A stretch of 11,833 nucleotides of DNA from ATZT02 sp046048135 (GTDB taxonomy: Bacteria; Actinomycetota; Actinomycetes; S36-B12; UBA5976): positions 1 to 11,833 of the forward strand of contig JBJOGR010000005.1 of the NCBI GenBank assembly GCA_046048135.1, in the 5' to 3' direction. The position numbers and the translations under genes are program-made. Positions 1 through 6,791 of this stretch are shown in pieces (positions within the stretch are counted from its first letter, which is position 1; each line of letters begins with the position of its first letter). The notes under the pieces are model-generated. The model had not been told where the DNA came from. It did not search any database and was given only the letters and a program-made list of their open reading frames with translations.

Positions 1-602
1 GCCAAAGTCATAGCTTCTGTTTGATCATGAGTTACATAAATAATTGTTTGTTGTAAACGACCAAATAGTTCTTTCAAACTTCTCTTTAGTTCTAATTTAG
101 AAGTTAAATCAATATTGGTAATTGGTTCATCAAACAAAATAATTCTTGGTTGACGAGCAACTTCACGTCCTACCGCAATTTTTTGTCTAGTTCCATTATC
201 TAATTCTTCAACAAATTTCTTTAACACATCTGTTAAACCTAGGATTTCTGCTACTTCATCAACTCTTTTATCTAATTCTTGTTTAGATAATTTTTCAGAT
301 AGTAATGGTAATTCTAAGTTTTTTCTAACGGAAGTATTTCTATAAATTACTGGATATTGGAAAACCATACCGATATTTCTTCTTCTGGTTGGAACATTTG
401 TTACATCATGTTCACCAAAGAATATTTTTCCTTGAGTTGGATTTTCTAATCCTGCAATCATTCTCATTAATGTGGTTTTACCGCAACCAGAAGGTCCAAG
501 TAAAACCGTTACAGAAGATTTTGGAATTGTAAAAGTAATGTCGTTAACAGCTGTAAAGTCACCGAATTTCTTGGTGACATTTTCTAATCTAATGTCATAC
601 AT
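1..602 (-). CDS. ABC transporter ATPase with degenerate signature motif (GlpT-like), 3' end outside window
   Basis: This is the N-terminal 200 residues of an ATP-hydrolysing subunit of the importer encoded upstream. The ATG at 602 lies inside the end of the preceding ATPase gene (8-base overlap, ATGTATGA), with AGGGGG at 614-609 as ribosome binding site, so translation is probably coupled. Visible motifs are Walker A GPSGCGKTT (residues 36-44), Q-loop Gln82, Walker B LFDEP with Asp158 and catalytic Glu159, and the H-loop THD with His192. The signature motif is not LSGGQ but LDNGT (134-138). By memory of the families this resembles GlpT of the GlpSTPQV glycerol importer, which also has a non-canonical signature. 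The C-terminal regulatory domain is beyond the left edge. The family assignment is firm; the substrate is unknown. Confidence 0.93.
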   Translation of the reverse strand, partial: MYDIRLENVTKKFGDFTAVNDITFTIPKSSVTVLLGPSGCGKTTLMRMIAGLENPTQGKIFFGEHDVTNVPTRRRNIGMVFQYPVIYRNTSVRKNLELPLLSEKLSKQELDKRVDEVAEILGLTDVLKKFVEELDNGTRQKIAVGREVARQPRIILFDEPITNIDLTSKLELKRSLKELFGRLQQTIIYVTHDQTEAMTL

Positions 603-1680
603 GAGAAACCCCCTGACCTACTCTCATTCCAGTTTCAGCATCAAATAGAACTACTGCTTCTGGTTTATATGAGATCGTGGTTGATTTGTTCTTAACTTTT
701 GCTAAAGCATCATTATCTGTTCTAGAAATTACTGTGACAAGGTTTGTGTTTTTGACATTAAAATAAACAGCAAATTCTGAACCTAAGTTTTCTAGCAATG
801 AAATTTTGCCGTCAAAAGCACCTGATCCAGTTCCAACGATAAATCCTTCTGGCCTAATACCTGCTACAACCTTTGAAGAATTTGTATCCATTTTCACCTT
901 TATGCTTCCTAACACGGAAGTAAAAGTAGTTCCAGAAAGTTCACCTGGCAAAACATTTGCTTCAGGAAAACCTAAAGAGTTCATGCTGGCAATTGAATTT
1001 GGTTGATCATAAACAACATCCAATGAATCTTGTTGCACAATTTTGCCATTAGCCAAAATCATTACAGTTCTTGCTAAAGACAAAGCTTCCAATGGATCAG
1101 AAGTTAAATACACAAATGAAACTTTTAATTCTTCCTGGGTTTTTCTTAAATCATCAATTAATCTTTCGCGAAGTTTAAAGTCAAGTCCGACCAATGGATC
1201 ATCCAAAACATAAACATCTGTTGATTTTGCTAGTCCTCTAGCAATTGCAACACGTTGTTTTTGACCACCTGATAATTGATCAGGTTTTTTCTGCAATAAA
1301 TCTTTAATTCTTAATAGTTCACTAACTCTTTCAACTGCTTCTTTCTTTTCTGCTTCACTTGCTTTTGAAAGTACTAGTGGGTATTCAATATTTTCTTTTA
1401 CTGAATAGTGAGGATATAAAGCAAAACTTTGAGGAACATAGCCAATGTTTCTTTCTCCAGCAGAAACTTGTGCTACATCTTTTCCTCTCACAATGATGGA
1501 ACCTGCATCAACTGTTTCAAGTCCCATGATGGTTCTTACTAAAACCGATTTACCATTTCCTGGTTTTCCACATACTACAGAAAAATCATTCATGGCAGCA
1601 GTAAAAGATAAATTATCCAAAACTACTTTGTTGCCATAAGACTTTGATAAGCCTTTGACATCAAGTGCTAATTGGGCCAT
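595..1680 (-). CDS. ABC transporter ATPase with LSGGQ but altered catalytic and H-loop residues (GlpS-like)
   Basis: This is the first of two ATPase subunits of the importer, 361 residues, the usual length for carbohydrate-type (MalK/UgpC-like) ATPases with a C-terminal OB-type domain (about 240-361). Walker A is GKPGNGKS (38-45), Q-loop Gln84, and the signature LSGGQ (136-140) is intact. The Walker B end reads VLDDP, so the usual catalytic glutamate is Asp161, and the H-loop reads LTSDP, with Ser194 in place of histidine. These defects complement those of the downstream ATPase. The start ATG has AGGAGA at 1696-1691, 10 bases upstream, and the gene follows the small membrane protein gene by 18 bases. 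GlpS-type subunits also lack the H-loop histidine, from my memory of the family. Position and motifs point to a heterodimeric ATPase; the ligand is not deducible. Confidence 0.93.
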   Translation of the reverse strand: MAQLALDVKGLSKSYGNKVVLDNLSFTAAMNDFSVVCGKPGNGKSVLVRTIMGLETVDAGSIIVRGKDVAQVSAGERNIGYVPQSFALYPHYSVKENIEYPLVLSKASEAEKKEAVERVSELLRIKDLLQKKPDQLSGGQKQRVAIARGLAKSTDVYVLDDPLVGLDFKLRERLIDDLRKTQEELKVSFVYLTSDPLEALSLARTVMILANGKIVQQDSLDVVYDQPNSIASMNSLGFPEANVLPGELSGTTFTSVLGSIKVKMDTNSSKVVAGIRPEGFIVGTGSGAFDGKISLLENLGSEFAVYFNVKNTNLVTVISRTDNDALAKVKNKSTTISYKPEAVVLFDAETGMRVGQGVSHV

Positions 1681-1698
1681 TTTTAAATAATCTCCTGT

Positions 1699-2010
1699 TT
1701 AGTAATTCTTCTTTGGTCGACCAAGTTCGATCAAATAAGGGGTTACAAATATAGAAAAGATAAAAATTACCGCAATAATTAAAAGAATCACTAAAGTCTT
1801 TTTCGCTGTTTTCTTTGCATTCCACTCAGAATTTATATTGCCAAGTGCTACTTGCAATGTAACAACAACGAAAAGCAATCTAAAACCCCAAACATAAAGA
1901 GTGTAAGTAAATTGTTGAGCAAGAAGTACTAGTGAAACTAGTAATAGATAGATATTTAATCTTTGAGCGCGTGCTGCAAATGGAAGTTTTTTATTTAAGA
2001 TAACTGACAT
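1699..2010 (-). CDS. small three-helix membrane protein of the ABC operon
   Basis: This 103-residue protein is not one I recognise by sequence. It has a short basic N-terminus, three hydrophobic stretches at about residues 19-31, 36-56 and 72-95, a polar loop rich in Lys (about 60-71) and a basic C-terminal tail ending RPKKNY. Its ATG directly abuts the stop codon of the second permease (TAAATG), and GAGGTGA at 2024-2018 is an excellent ribosome binding site, so it is a real and coupled gene. The GlpSTPQV glycerol transporter operon has a small membrane protein (DUF2160 type) in the same place, between permease and ATPases. The resemblance is positional only; I see no shared motif. A role as accessory subunit of the importer is an inference. 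Confidence 0.85.
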   Translation of the reverse strand: MSVILNKKLPFAARAQRLNIYLLLVSLVLLAQQFTYTLYVWGFRLLFVVVTLQVALGNINSEWNAKKTAKKTLVILLIIAVIFIFSIFVTPYLIELGRPKKNY

Positions 2011-2865
2011 TTATACTTCACCTCTTACAGTTCCAAATGTTAATCCAACTAGTAAATACTTTTGGAATGCATAAATAACGATGATCAAAGGTAATACATA
2101 TAAGGTTCCAATTGAGGCAACATAAGCCCAGTCAATAGCTCCACCTTTGGTTGAACCGGTAAATAATCCAACTGGGATACCAAAAGTTTTTGCTCCACCA
2201 AGTTGGAAGTTGAATAAGAACTCGTTCCACACAAACAAAATATTGAACACAAATGATGCAACTAGACCTGGTTTTACTTGAGGCAAAATTACTTTAAACA
2301 TAATGTGCCAACGAGAAGCTCCATAAACTAAACCAGTTTCATCAAATCTTTGAGAAACTCCATCTAAGAAACCTTTTAGAATCCAAACTGAGAATGGTAT
2401 GGAAAACATTGTGTAAAAGGCTATTAAACCGATATAAGAATCTTTCAATTTCAATAGATTAAATAATTGGAAATATGGCACAACGAAAGCTGCTGCAGGA
2501 ACGAAACGAGTTGAAAGCAGCAAGAACATTAAAAAGTCAGTGCCTGCTGGTTTATATCTGGAGAAAGAATATGCAGCAAGGAATGAAACAAAAATAGCAA
2601 GAGTTACTGCACCGAAAGAATAAACAACTGAGTGAGTGAAGTAATCAAGCGTGTTATCAAAACTGATTGCTTCAGTTAAATTATTTAATGTTGGCTTGAA
2701 GAAAAATACTGGAGGAGATACTAAAATATCTGCTTTTGGTTTAAATGCTGAAGAAACAATCCAGGCAATTGGCAAAAAGAAAAAGATTGAAACCAGCCAT
2801 CCACCAATTGTGGCAATCTTTATTGGACCAGATTTACGCTTTGGTTTAAATGTTGTTTCAGCCAT
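2011..2865 (-). CDS. ABC transporter permease, MalG/UgpE type
   Basis: This is the second inner-membrane channel subunit, 284 residues from the chosen start. It has about six hydrophobic segments and the cytoplasmic ATPase-docking EAA loop, DETGLVYGASRWHIMFKVIL, followed by PQVKPGL. The reading frame stays open upstream to an ATG at 2892. I chose the ATG at 2865 because GAGGA (2875-2871) lies 5 bases before it and because that start leaves only one base after the stop codon of the preceding permease (2869-2867), whereas the 2892 start would overlap it. The N-terminus (MAETTFKPKRK) is basic and cytoplasmic, and the first helix starts near residue 20. Binding-protein-dependent carbohydrate or polyol permease is secure; the substrate is not. 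Confidence 0.93.
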   Translation of the reverse strand: MAETTFKPKRKSGPIKIATIGGWLVSIFFFLPIAWIVSSAFKPKADILVSPPVFFFKPTLNNLTEAISFDNTLDYFTHSVVYSFGAVTLAIFVSFLAAYSFSRYKPAGTDFLMFLLLSTRFVPAAAFVVPYFQLFNLLKLKDSYIGLIAFYTMFSIPFSVWILKGFLDGVSQRFDETGLVYGASRWHIMFKVILPQVKPGLVASFVFNILFVWNEFLFNFQLGGAKTFGIPVGLFTGSTKGGAIDWAYVASIGTLYVLPLIIVIYAFQKYLLVGLTFGTVRGEV

Positions 2866-2866
2866 T

Positions 2867-3811
2867 TTATTCCTCAGCTTTCTTTCTAGCATTCAAAATA
2901 TATAAATAAAGTGAAGTAAGAGCGATTGCGATAAACATTAAAAACACTGAAACTGCAGTGGCGTAACCTAATTTGAATGATTTGAAAGCAAATCTATACA
3001 AAGAAACGGCAATTAATTCTGTTCTATCTCCCGGTCCTCCACCTGTCATTACATAAGCCAAATCCATCGTCTTAAATGCATCAATAGTTCTTAACAAAAT
3101 TCCCAAACCTAAAATAAATTTTGCATGTGGCCAAATAACTGTGGTAATTAATCGATGTAATGGCAAGCGATCAACTTGAGCTGCTTCTAATTCTGCTTTT
3201 GGTACTGATCCAAGGGCTGCCAAAGTCATCAAAGTCATAAATGGAGTCCACATCCAAGTATCAACTAAAACTAAAGTAGGAAACGCTAAAACTTGATCAG
3301 TTAAAGTATCAAATCTTGCAAAACCTAAACTTTCAGCAAAGTAATTAATTACTCCAAGTGTTGGATCTAAAATAAATTTCCAGAACAGAGAAGTTGCAAT
3401 TGGTGTAACCACCATTGGTGAGAAAAATAAAGTTAATGCTAAACGACGTCCTGGCATTTTGTCGTTTTTCCAAAACAAAACACCAATTAAAATTCCTAAA
3501 AACGTTTGTAATAAAACTGCACAAATTAAAAATATAAATGTTCTAGAAACTGCACCTGATAATTGTTGGTTTGCTAAAAAGTCAAAAAAGTTTTTAAATC
3601 CAATAAATTGCGCTTTTTTAGCAGAAGTTAATGTGTAGTCATAGAAAGCTAAACCAAACATCCAAATTGTTGGAAGAACGCTCATTAAAATAAAGAAGAA
3701 TAAAACTGGAGCTAACAAACCCCATGAGAAAAGATTTTTCTTTTTTGCTGGATTAACAGGTTTAGCTTTAGTTTTAAAAGACTTTTCTAAAGTCTCAACA
3801 CTTTTGGCCAT
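2867..3811 (-). CDS. ABC transporter permease, MalF/UgpA type
   Basis: This is the first channel subunit of the importer, 314 residues. A basic N-terminal tail (1-26) is followed by six predicted helices, the first at about 30-54. The EAA loop reads ELEAAQVDRLPLHRLITTV followed by IWPHAK (about 210-235), the docking site for an ATPase coupling helix; its glycine-to-leucine/proline substitution (VDRLP rather than VDGA) is a mild departure. The PGDRTE segment after TGGG is typical of carbohydrate permeases. The ATG at 3811 is preceded by AAAGGGG (3828-3822), about 10 bases away. It is separated from the binding-protein gene by about 110 bases containing a strong hairpin, so its expression is probably lower than that of the binding protein. 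Confidence 0.93.
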   Translation of the reverse strand: MAKSVETLEKSFKTKAKPVNPAKKKNLFSWGLLAPVLFFFILMSVLPTIWMFGLAFYDYTLTSAKKAQFIGFKNFFDFLANQQLSGAVSRTFIFLICAVLLQTFLGILIGVLFWKNDKMPGRRLALTLFFSPMVVTPIATSLFWKFILDPTLGVINYFAESLGFARFDTLTDQVLAFPTLVLVDTWMWTPFMTLMTLAALGSVPKAELEAAQVDRLPLHRLITTVIWPHAKFILGLGILLRTIDAFKTMDLAYVMTGGGPGDRTELIAVSLYRFAFKSFKLGYATAVSVFLMFIAIALTSLYLYILNARKKAEE

Positions 3812-3866
3812 TAACCTAAATCCCCTTTAGAAACTATATAGAAGTATTTTGCGTCAATCATAGAAG

Positions 3867-3903
3867 TTGTGTTGATGCCCCGTTGACCGGGACACCAACA
3901 CAA
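3867..3903 (-). terminator. hairpin between binding-protein and permease genes (mRNA stabiliser or attenuator)
   Basis: The arms TTGTGTTG (3867-3874) and CAACACAA (3896-3903) are perfectly complementary. An inner stem continues with GCCCCG facing CGGGAC (one mismatch) around the loop 3883-3887. On the transcribed minus strand the hairpin starts about 20 bases after the binding-protein stop codon and is not followed by a run of T. It is therefore better explained as a transcript-stabilising or partial-termination element that raises binding protein over permease, a known arrangement in importer operons, than as a full terminator. Confidence 0.7.
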
Positions 3904-3922
3904 TCAGCTTTTTCTAAAACTC

Positions 3923-5452
3923 TTAGAGAGTTAGAGAATCCACGTTTTCTGGTGGAGCAGTTTGGGTACGACCAGCATTGAACAAGATTTGTTGTTGTTT
4001 TGCTGCTGCGTATTCCAAAGCTTCCTTTGAAGTCTTAACTGTTCCAGTTGCAACTCCGTTGAAAGCTTCTTGTTGAACTGCGAGCATTTCTGCATATTCA
4101 GGTAAGTGCCAGAAGTCTTGAGATCTTCCTTCACTCAACATGTACAAGAAAGGCTTCACGTAGTGAGCAACGCCCAAATATTCTGGGTTTGCTGCACCTT
4201 CTTTGCTCCATGGCAAGCCACCGTTTTCTTTGATGAACTTGTCTTGAGTTTCCTTGGTGTACCACCACTTGAGAACGTCGATTGCAACTCTCATGTGATC
4301 GTCATCGTTGTATGCGTTGATAACCCATGGTTGACCACCCATTGCACCAATTAATTGGCCGTTCCACTTAGGAAGTGGCATGGAGATAACCATGTCTGGT
4401 TTAACAACTGCATCAGCTCCACCCATGAATGCACCAACTGCTAGCCATTGCCATGCAGAGAATGCTTTTCCGGTGTTGAAGATGTCAAGGATTTCACCAA
4501 TACCAAAAGATGCTGCGTTTTCTGGTTGATATTTCATCAAGCCAACGAATTCATCCATTGCTTTGGCGTTAATATCAGAGTTCAAAATTCCATAAACATC
4601 TGAAGTTGTTGGATCCCAAATTTTTCCGCCTGTTGAGTAAGCGAATGGGTAATATGCACAGCTAAAGAAGTCGTATTCTTTTGAATACATGATTGCTGTT
4701 CCATATAGTCCTTTGTCTGGGCGATGGAAGAAGTCGATCATTTCAACTAGATCGGCATATTCCAAGTTTTCCAATTGTTCGTATGTTGTTGGAAGATCTT
4801 TACCAGTCTTTGCTTTGAATGCAGCTTGTTCGTCTGCATTTTCTAGCAAGTCTTTACGAAGGAATACACCTTGTGTATCAGGCATTTGTGGGAAGCCCCA
4901 ACGAATTCCTGAACCATCTGGGTAAACCTGGTAAGTGTTTGTTACCAAACTTGAGAATGGTTCAATGTCTAGTTCTGGGTTTGCTGCGAAGACATCGTCT
5001 GCCTTAACAATCCAACCTGGTTCTGACAAAGCACCTAACCATTGTGAGTCAACGATCAAAAGATTGTAATCTTGTGATCCTGAAGCCAATGTTGGAGATA
5101 CTTTTTGGAAAAGTTCACCGAAACCTGCTTCGATGAAAGTAATATCGTTAACTGTGTAACCATATTTTTCCTTTGCATAAGCTTGGAAATCTGGCCAAAG
5201 TGTTGCTGGTGCAGAACTTGGTGGCCATCCAGCTACGCGTGAGTATGCAAAGTCAATTGTTTTTCCTTGCATATTTGTTTCGTTACTGCCATAAAGTGGT
5301 GAATCTTCAGCTGGTGCTGCTGCACCTTCTGCTGAGTCCCCTCCGCTGCTGCAAGCTGCCAACAGACCTGCTGCTGGGATTGCAACGCCTGCCGCGGCGC
5401 CAGCCTTAATAAGGCGACGACGGTCAAGCTTCATTTTTGTCTCTTCTGACAA
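3923..5452 (-). CDS. Tat-exported solute-binding lipoprotein of the ABC importer
   Basis: This 509-residue extracellular binding protein (family 1, COG1653-like) captures the ligand and delivers it to the permeases. The N-terminus has a twin-arginine signal (RRRLIKAG, 11-18), a hydrophobic stretch, and the lipobox LLAAC with acylated Cys34, then a flexible Ser/Gly/Ala/Glu linker to about residue 50. The body contains many Trp and Tyr residues (for example GWPPSS, WQWLAVGAF and KWWYTKETQDKF), as expected for a polyol or sugar pocket. I chose the TTG start at 5452 because AAGGAG (5463-5458) lies 5 bases before it. The in-frame ATG at 5434 would remove only six residues and leaves the signal intact, but it lacks a well-spaced site. 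The gene heads the transporter operon and sits behind a leader terminator-like hairpin. Ligand unknown. Confidence 0.93.
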   Translation of the reverse strand: MSEETKMKLDRRRLIKAGAAAGVAIPAAGLLAACSSGGDSAEGAAAPAEDSPLYGSNETNMQGKTIDFAYSRVAGWPPSSAPATLWPDFQAYAKEKYGYTVNDITFIEAGFGELFQKVSPTLASGSQDYNLLIVDSQWLGALSEPGWIVKADDVFAANPELDIEPFSSLVTNTYQVYPDGSGIRWGFPQMPDTQGVFLRKDLLENADEQAAFKAKTGKDLPTTYEQLENLEYADLVEMIDFFHRPDKGLYGTAIMYSKEYDFFSCAYYPFAYSTGGKIWDPTTSDVYGILNSDINAKAMDEFVGLMKYQPENAASFGIGEILDIFNTGKAFSAWQWLAVGAFMGGADAVVKPDMVISMPLPKWNGQLIGAMGGQPWVINAYNDDDHMRVAIDVLKWWYTKETQDKFIKENGGLPWSKEGAANPEYLGVAHYVKPFLYMLSEGRSQDFWHLPEYAEMLAVQQEAFNGVATGTVKTSKEALEYAAAKQQQILFNAGRTQTAPPENVDSLTL

Positions 5453-5466
5453 GTGAGCTCCTTCTC

Positions 5467-5495
5467 AAAAAAGATCGGCCAAGGACTGGCCGGTC
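5467..5495 (-). terminator. terminator-like hairpin in the binding-protein mRNA leader
   Basis: On the minus strand a 9-bp stem (GACCGGCCA with TGGCCGATC, one wobble) with a five-base loop is followed at once by six T (5472-5467). This is a textbook intrinsic terminator, yet it lies only 15 bases before the start codon of the solute-binding gene. On the plus strand no T run follows, so it does not serve rightward transcription. Because no gene lies immediately upstream on this strand, it is best read as a leader attenuator. The loop bases UCCU plus the adjacent U are also complementary to AAGGA of the ribosome binding site (5463-5459), which would allow a pseudoknot. Confidence 0.7.
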
Positions 5496-5506
5496 TTAGA
5501 GACAAT

Positions 5507-5521
5507 CTTGGGATACATGTC
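5507..5521 (-). promoter_or_regulatory. operator-like motif upstream of the transporter operon
   Basis: On the minus strand this reads GACATGTATCCCAAG. It matches GACTTGCATACCAAG at 6756-6770, in the oxidase promoter, at 12 of 15 positions in the same orientation relative to the downstream gene. A weak promoter (TTGTTA at 5560-5555, TATTGA at 5536-5531, 18-base spacer) would place it just after the transcription start, as for a repressor site. Its assignment to the GntR regulator encoded at 11375 is inferred. Confidence 0.4.
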
Positions 5522-5645
5522 GGTATTCAGTCAATAGAATCGGTCAGAAATAAGTAACAATTTAATAACAAGACCTATGCCTTAGTTATAGTTGAACTCT
5601 TCCCACACGCCCCAGTAGAAACAGGGCTTTTTGAAAGGTTGAAAA

Positions 5646-6116
5646 ATGTCAAAGTATCGAATTGCGGTGGGTTCAGATTTTGCAGGTTTTGAATTAAAAA
5701 CTATTTTGAAAAATTATTTAGAAAAAGATAATCGTGTTGAAAAAGTAATTGACTTAGGTGTTAATTCCTTAGATGACAAAACAGATTATCCAAATATTGG
5801 TTTTGCTCTCGCAACTGAAATTGCAAAAGGAAATGCAGATCGAGGTTTATTAGTTTGTGGCACAGGAATTGGAATGGCAATTAGTGCAAATAAAGTTGAA
5901 GGTATTAGAGCTACAACTGTGCAAGATCCATACTCATTAGAACGAGCAATCTTAAGTAATAACTGTCAAGTAATAACAATGGGCGCAAGAGTTATTGCAA
6001 GTGAATTAGCATTAAATTTAATCAAGCCATGGCTTGATTATAAATTTGATGAACAAAGTTCAAGTGCACCAAAAGTAAAAAGAATAAATCAACTAGAACA
6101 AGAACAAAGAGGATAA
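5646..6116 (+). CDS. RpiB/LacAB-family sugar-phosphate isomerase, probably tetrulose-4-phosphate (DerI/EryI) type
   Basis: This is a 156-residue aldose-ketose isomerase of the RpiB fold. Visible motifs are GSDFAGFELK (9-18), TDYP (46-49), the nucleophile region CGTGIGMAISANKVEGIRA (Cys71 onward) and MGARV (112-116). Ribose-5-phosphate isomerase B normally has DH at the first motif and a ring-opening histidine in the xHN segment (E. coli His99). Here these are Phe12 and Ser104 (LSNNCQ). The CGTGIGMAISANKV and SNN-Q-ITMGARVI blocks match the DerI/EryI isomerases as I remember them, which act on D-erythrulose-4-phosphate, a sugar that cannot form a ring and needs no ring opening. AAAGG (5634-5638) lies 7 bases before the ATG. 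The gene is first in the plus-strand block. The family is certain, the tetrose specificity an inference. Confidence 0.93.
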   Translation: MSKYRIAVGSDFAGFELKTILKNYLEKDNRVEKVIDLGVNSLDDKTDYPNIGFALATEIAKGNADRGLLVCGTGIGMAISANKVEGIRATTVQDPYSLERAILSNNCQVITMGARVIASELALNLIKPWLDYKFDEQSSSAPKVKRINQLEQEQRG

Positions 6117-6118
6117 TA

Positions 6119-6631
6119 ATGAGTAAAGGAACAATTGCATTTCCAATCGCTGATGGTGTTGAAGATTTGGAATATCACGTAACCAGAATGCGTTTAGAAG
6201 AAGATGGCTACAAAGTAGTTAGTGCTGGATTAGATAAAAAACAAATCGTTGGTAAAAACGGATTAAAAATAGATATTGATGTACTTATATCTGATTTAAA
6301 AGTAAATGATTTAAAAGGTTTGGTTTTAGCAGGTGGCTGGGCACCAGACAAACTAAGAAGATATGAACAAGTAATTAATTTAATTAAAGAAATTAATTCT
6401 CAAAATAAAGTTATTGGAATTATTTGTCATGGTGGTTCCTTAGCTGTGTCTGCAGATATTTTGAAAGGTAAAAAAGCAACAGGTTCTTTAGGCATAAAAG
6501 ATGATTTAGTAAATGCAGGAGCTACCTGGGTTGATGAAGCAGCTTTTAGTGAAGGCAATCTTGTCTGGGGTCGAGTTGTTGCTGATATTCCAGATTTTTG
6601 TAGAGAGTTAGTTAAAACTTTAAACAAATAA
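6119..6631 (+). CDS. DJ-1/PfpI family protein
   Basis: This is a 170-residue class I glutamine amidotransferase-like protein of the DJ-1/PfpI superfamily. The nucleophile elbow is IICHGGSLAVS with Cys103 followed by His104. Glu15 in ADGVEDLEY is the conserved acidic partner, and AGGWAPDKLRR (71-81) is the loop typical of PfpI members. Near the C-terminus GNLVWGRVVADIPDFCREL replaces the usual GNLVTSR-PDDLPAFCREL. Members act as glyoxalase III, deglycase or protease, or have unknown roles; the sequence cannot separate these. A scavenger of reactive aldehyde or dicarbonyl intermediates fits the pathway but is inferred. It starts two bases after the isomerase stop, with GAGG at 6109-6112, and is followed by a terminator. 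Confidence 0.92.
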   Translation: MSKGTIAFPIADGVEDLEYHVTRMRLEEDGYKVVSAGLDKKQIVGKNGLKIDIDVLISDLKVNDLKGLVLAGGWAPDKLRRYEQVINLIKEINSQNKVIGIICHGGSLAVSADILKGKKATGSLGIKDDLVNAGATWVDEAAFSEGNLVWGRVVADIPDFCRELVKTLNK

Positions 6632-6637
6632 AAGCAA

Positions 6638-6664
6638 GTTTCATATTCTGAAACCTTTTGTTTT
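6638..6664 (+). terminator. probable intrinsic terminator after the DJ-1 gene
   Basis: A 6-bp stem (GTTTCA with TGAAAC, loop TATTC) lies seven bases after the stop codon and is followed by CTTTTGTTTT. The stem is short and AT-rich, so termination may be partial. It precedes a separate promoter, which supports two transcription units on the plus strand. Confidence 0.55.
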
Positions 6665-6669
6665 AAATA

Positions 6670-6679
6670 ACTTGTATAT
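6670..6679 (+). promoter_or_regulatory. distal copy of the ACTTGTATA box
   Basis: ACTTGTATAT matches the tandem boxes at 6745-6770 in the first nine bases and lies exactly 75 bases upstream of the first of them, near seven helical turns, upstream of the -35 element. It could be an auxiliary operator that loops DNA with the main site. The following TATATATA run makes a chance match possible. Confidence 0.3.
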
Positions 6680-6710
6680 ATATAGTGTGATTTCCCCACG
6701 AAATTAATGC

Positions 6711-6740
6711 TTGACCAAATCTTGAATGTCCGAGTAATGT
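6711..6740 (+). promoter_or_regulatory. sigma-70-type promoter for the oxidase transcription unit
   Basis: TTGACC (6711-6716) and TAATGT (6735-6740) are separated by 18 bases, a near-consensus vegetative promoter. The start of transcription would fall near 6747, inside the tandem operator-like boxes. It lies between the terminator of the upstream pair and the oxidase gene, which is where a promoter is needed. Confidence 0.6.
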
Positions 6741-6744
6741 CCTT

Positions 6745-6770
6745 ACTTGTATACAGACTTGCATACCAAG
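6745..6770 (+). promoter_or_regulatory. tandem operator-like repeats at the transcription start
   Basis: Two adjoining 12-base boxes read ACTTGTATACAG (6745-6756) and ACTTGCATACCA (6757-6768). The first contains the near-palindrome TTGTATACA with the GT-N2-AC core that is a hallmark of GntR-family operators. Placement over the predicted start site suits repression. A GntR/FCD regulator is encoded at the end of the same gene block. Confidence 0.5.
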
Positions 6771-6791
6771 ATAAGGGAAAACAGACATTAA

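Noticed and set aside
2011..2892. Longer form of the second permease starting at the ATG at 2892
   Set aside because: It would overlap the preceding gene by 26 bases, while the ATG at 2865 has a well-placed GAGGA; the extra nine residues add no recognisable feature.
4106..5427. Several open frames on both strands inside the solute-binding protein gene
   Set aside because: They lack ribosome binding sites and family resemblance, and they lie fully within a gene with clear signal peptide and conserved composition.
5592..5621. Promoter for the RpiB-like gene (TTGAAC, 18 bases, TAGAAA)
   Set aside because: The -10 element is poor and TATAGT at 5586-5591 is an equally plausible alternative without a good -35, so I could not choose.
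5609..5632. GCCC/GGGC hairpin followed by five T in front of the RpiB-like gene, resembling a second leader terminator
   Set aside because: The stem is only four base pairs with an 11-base loop, too weak to call. A possible promoter (TTGAAC 5592-5597, TAGAAA 5616-5621) would start transcription inside it.
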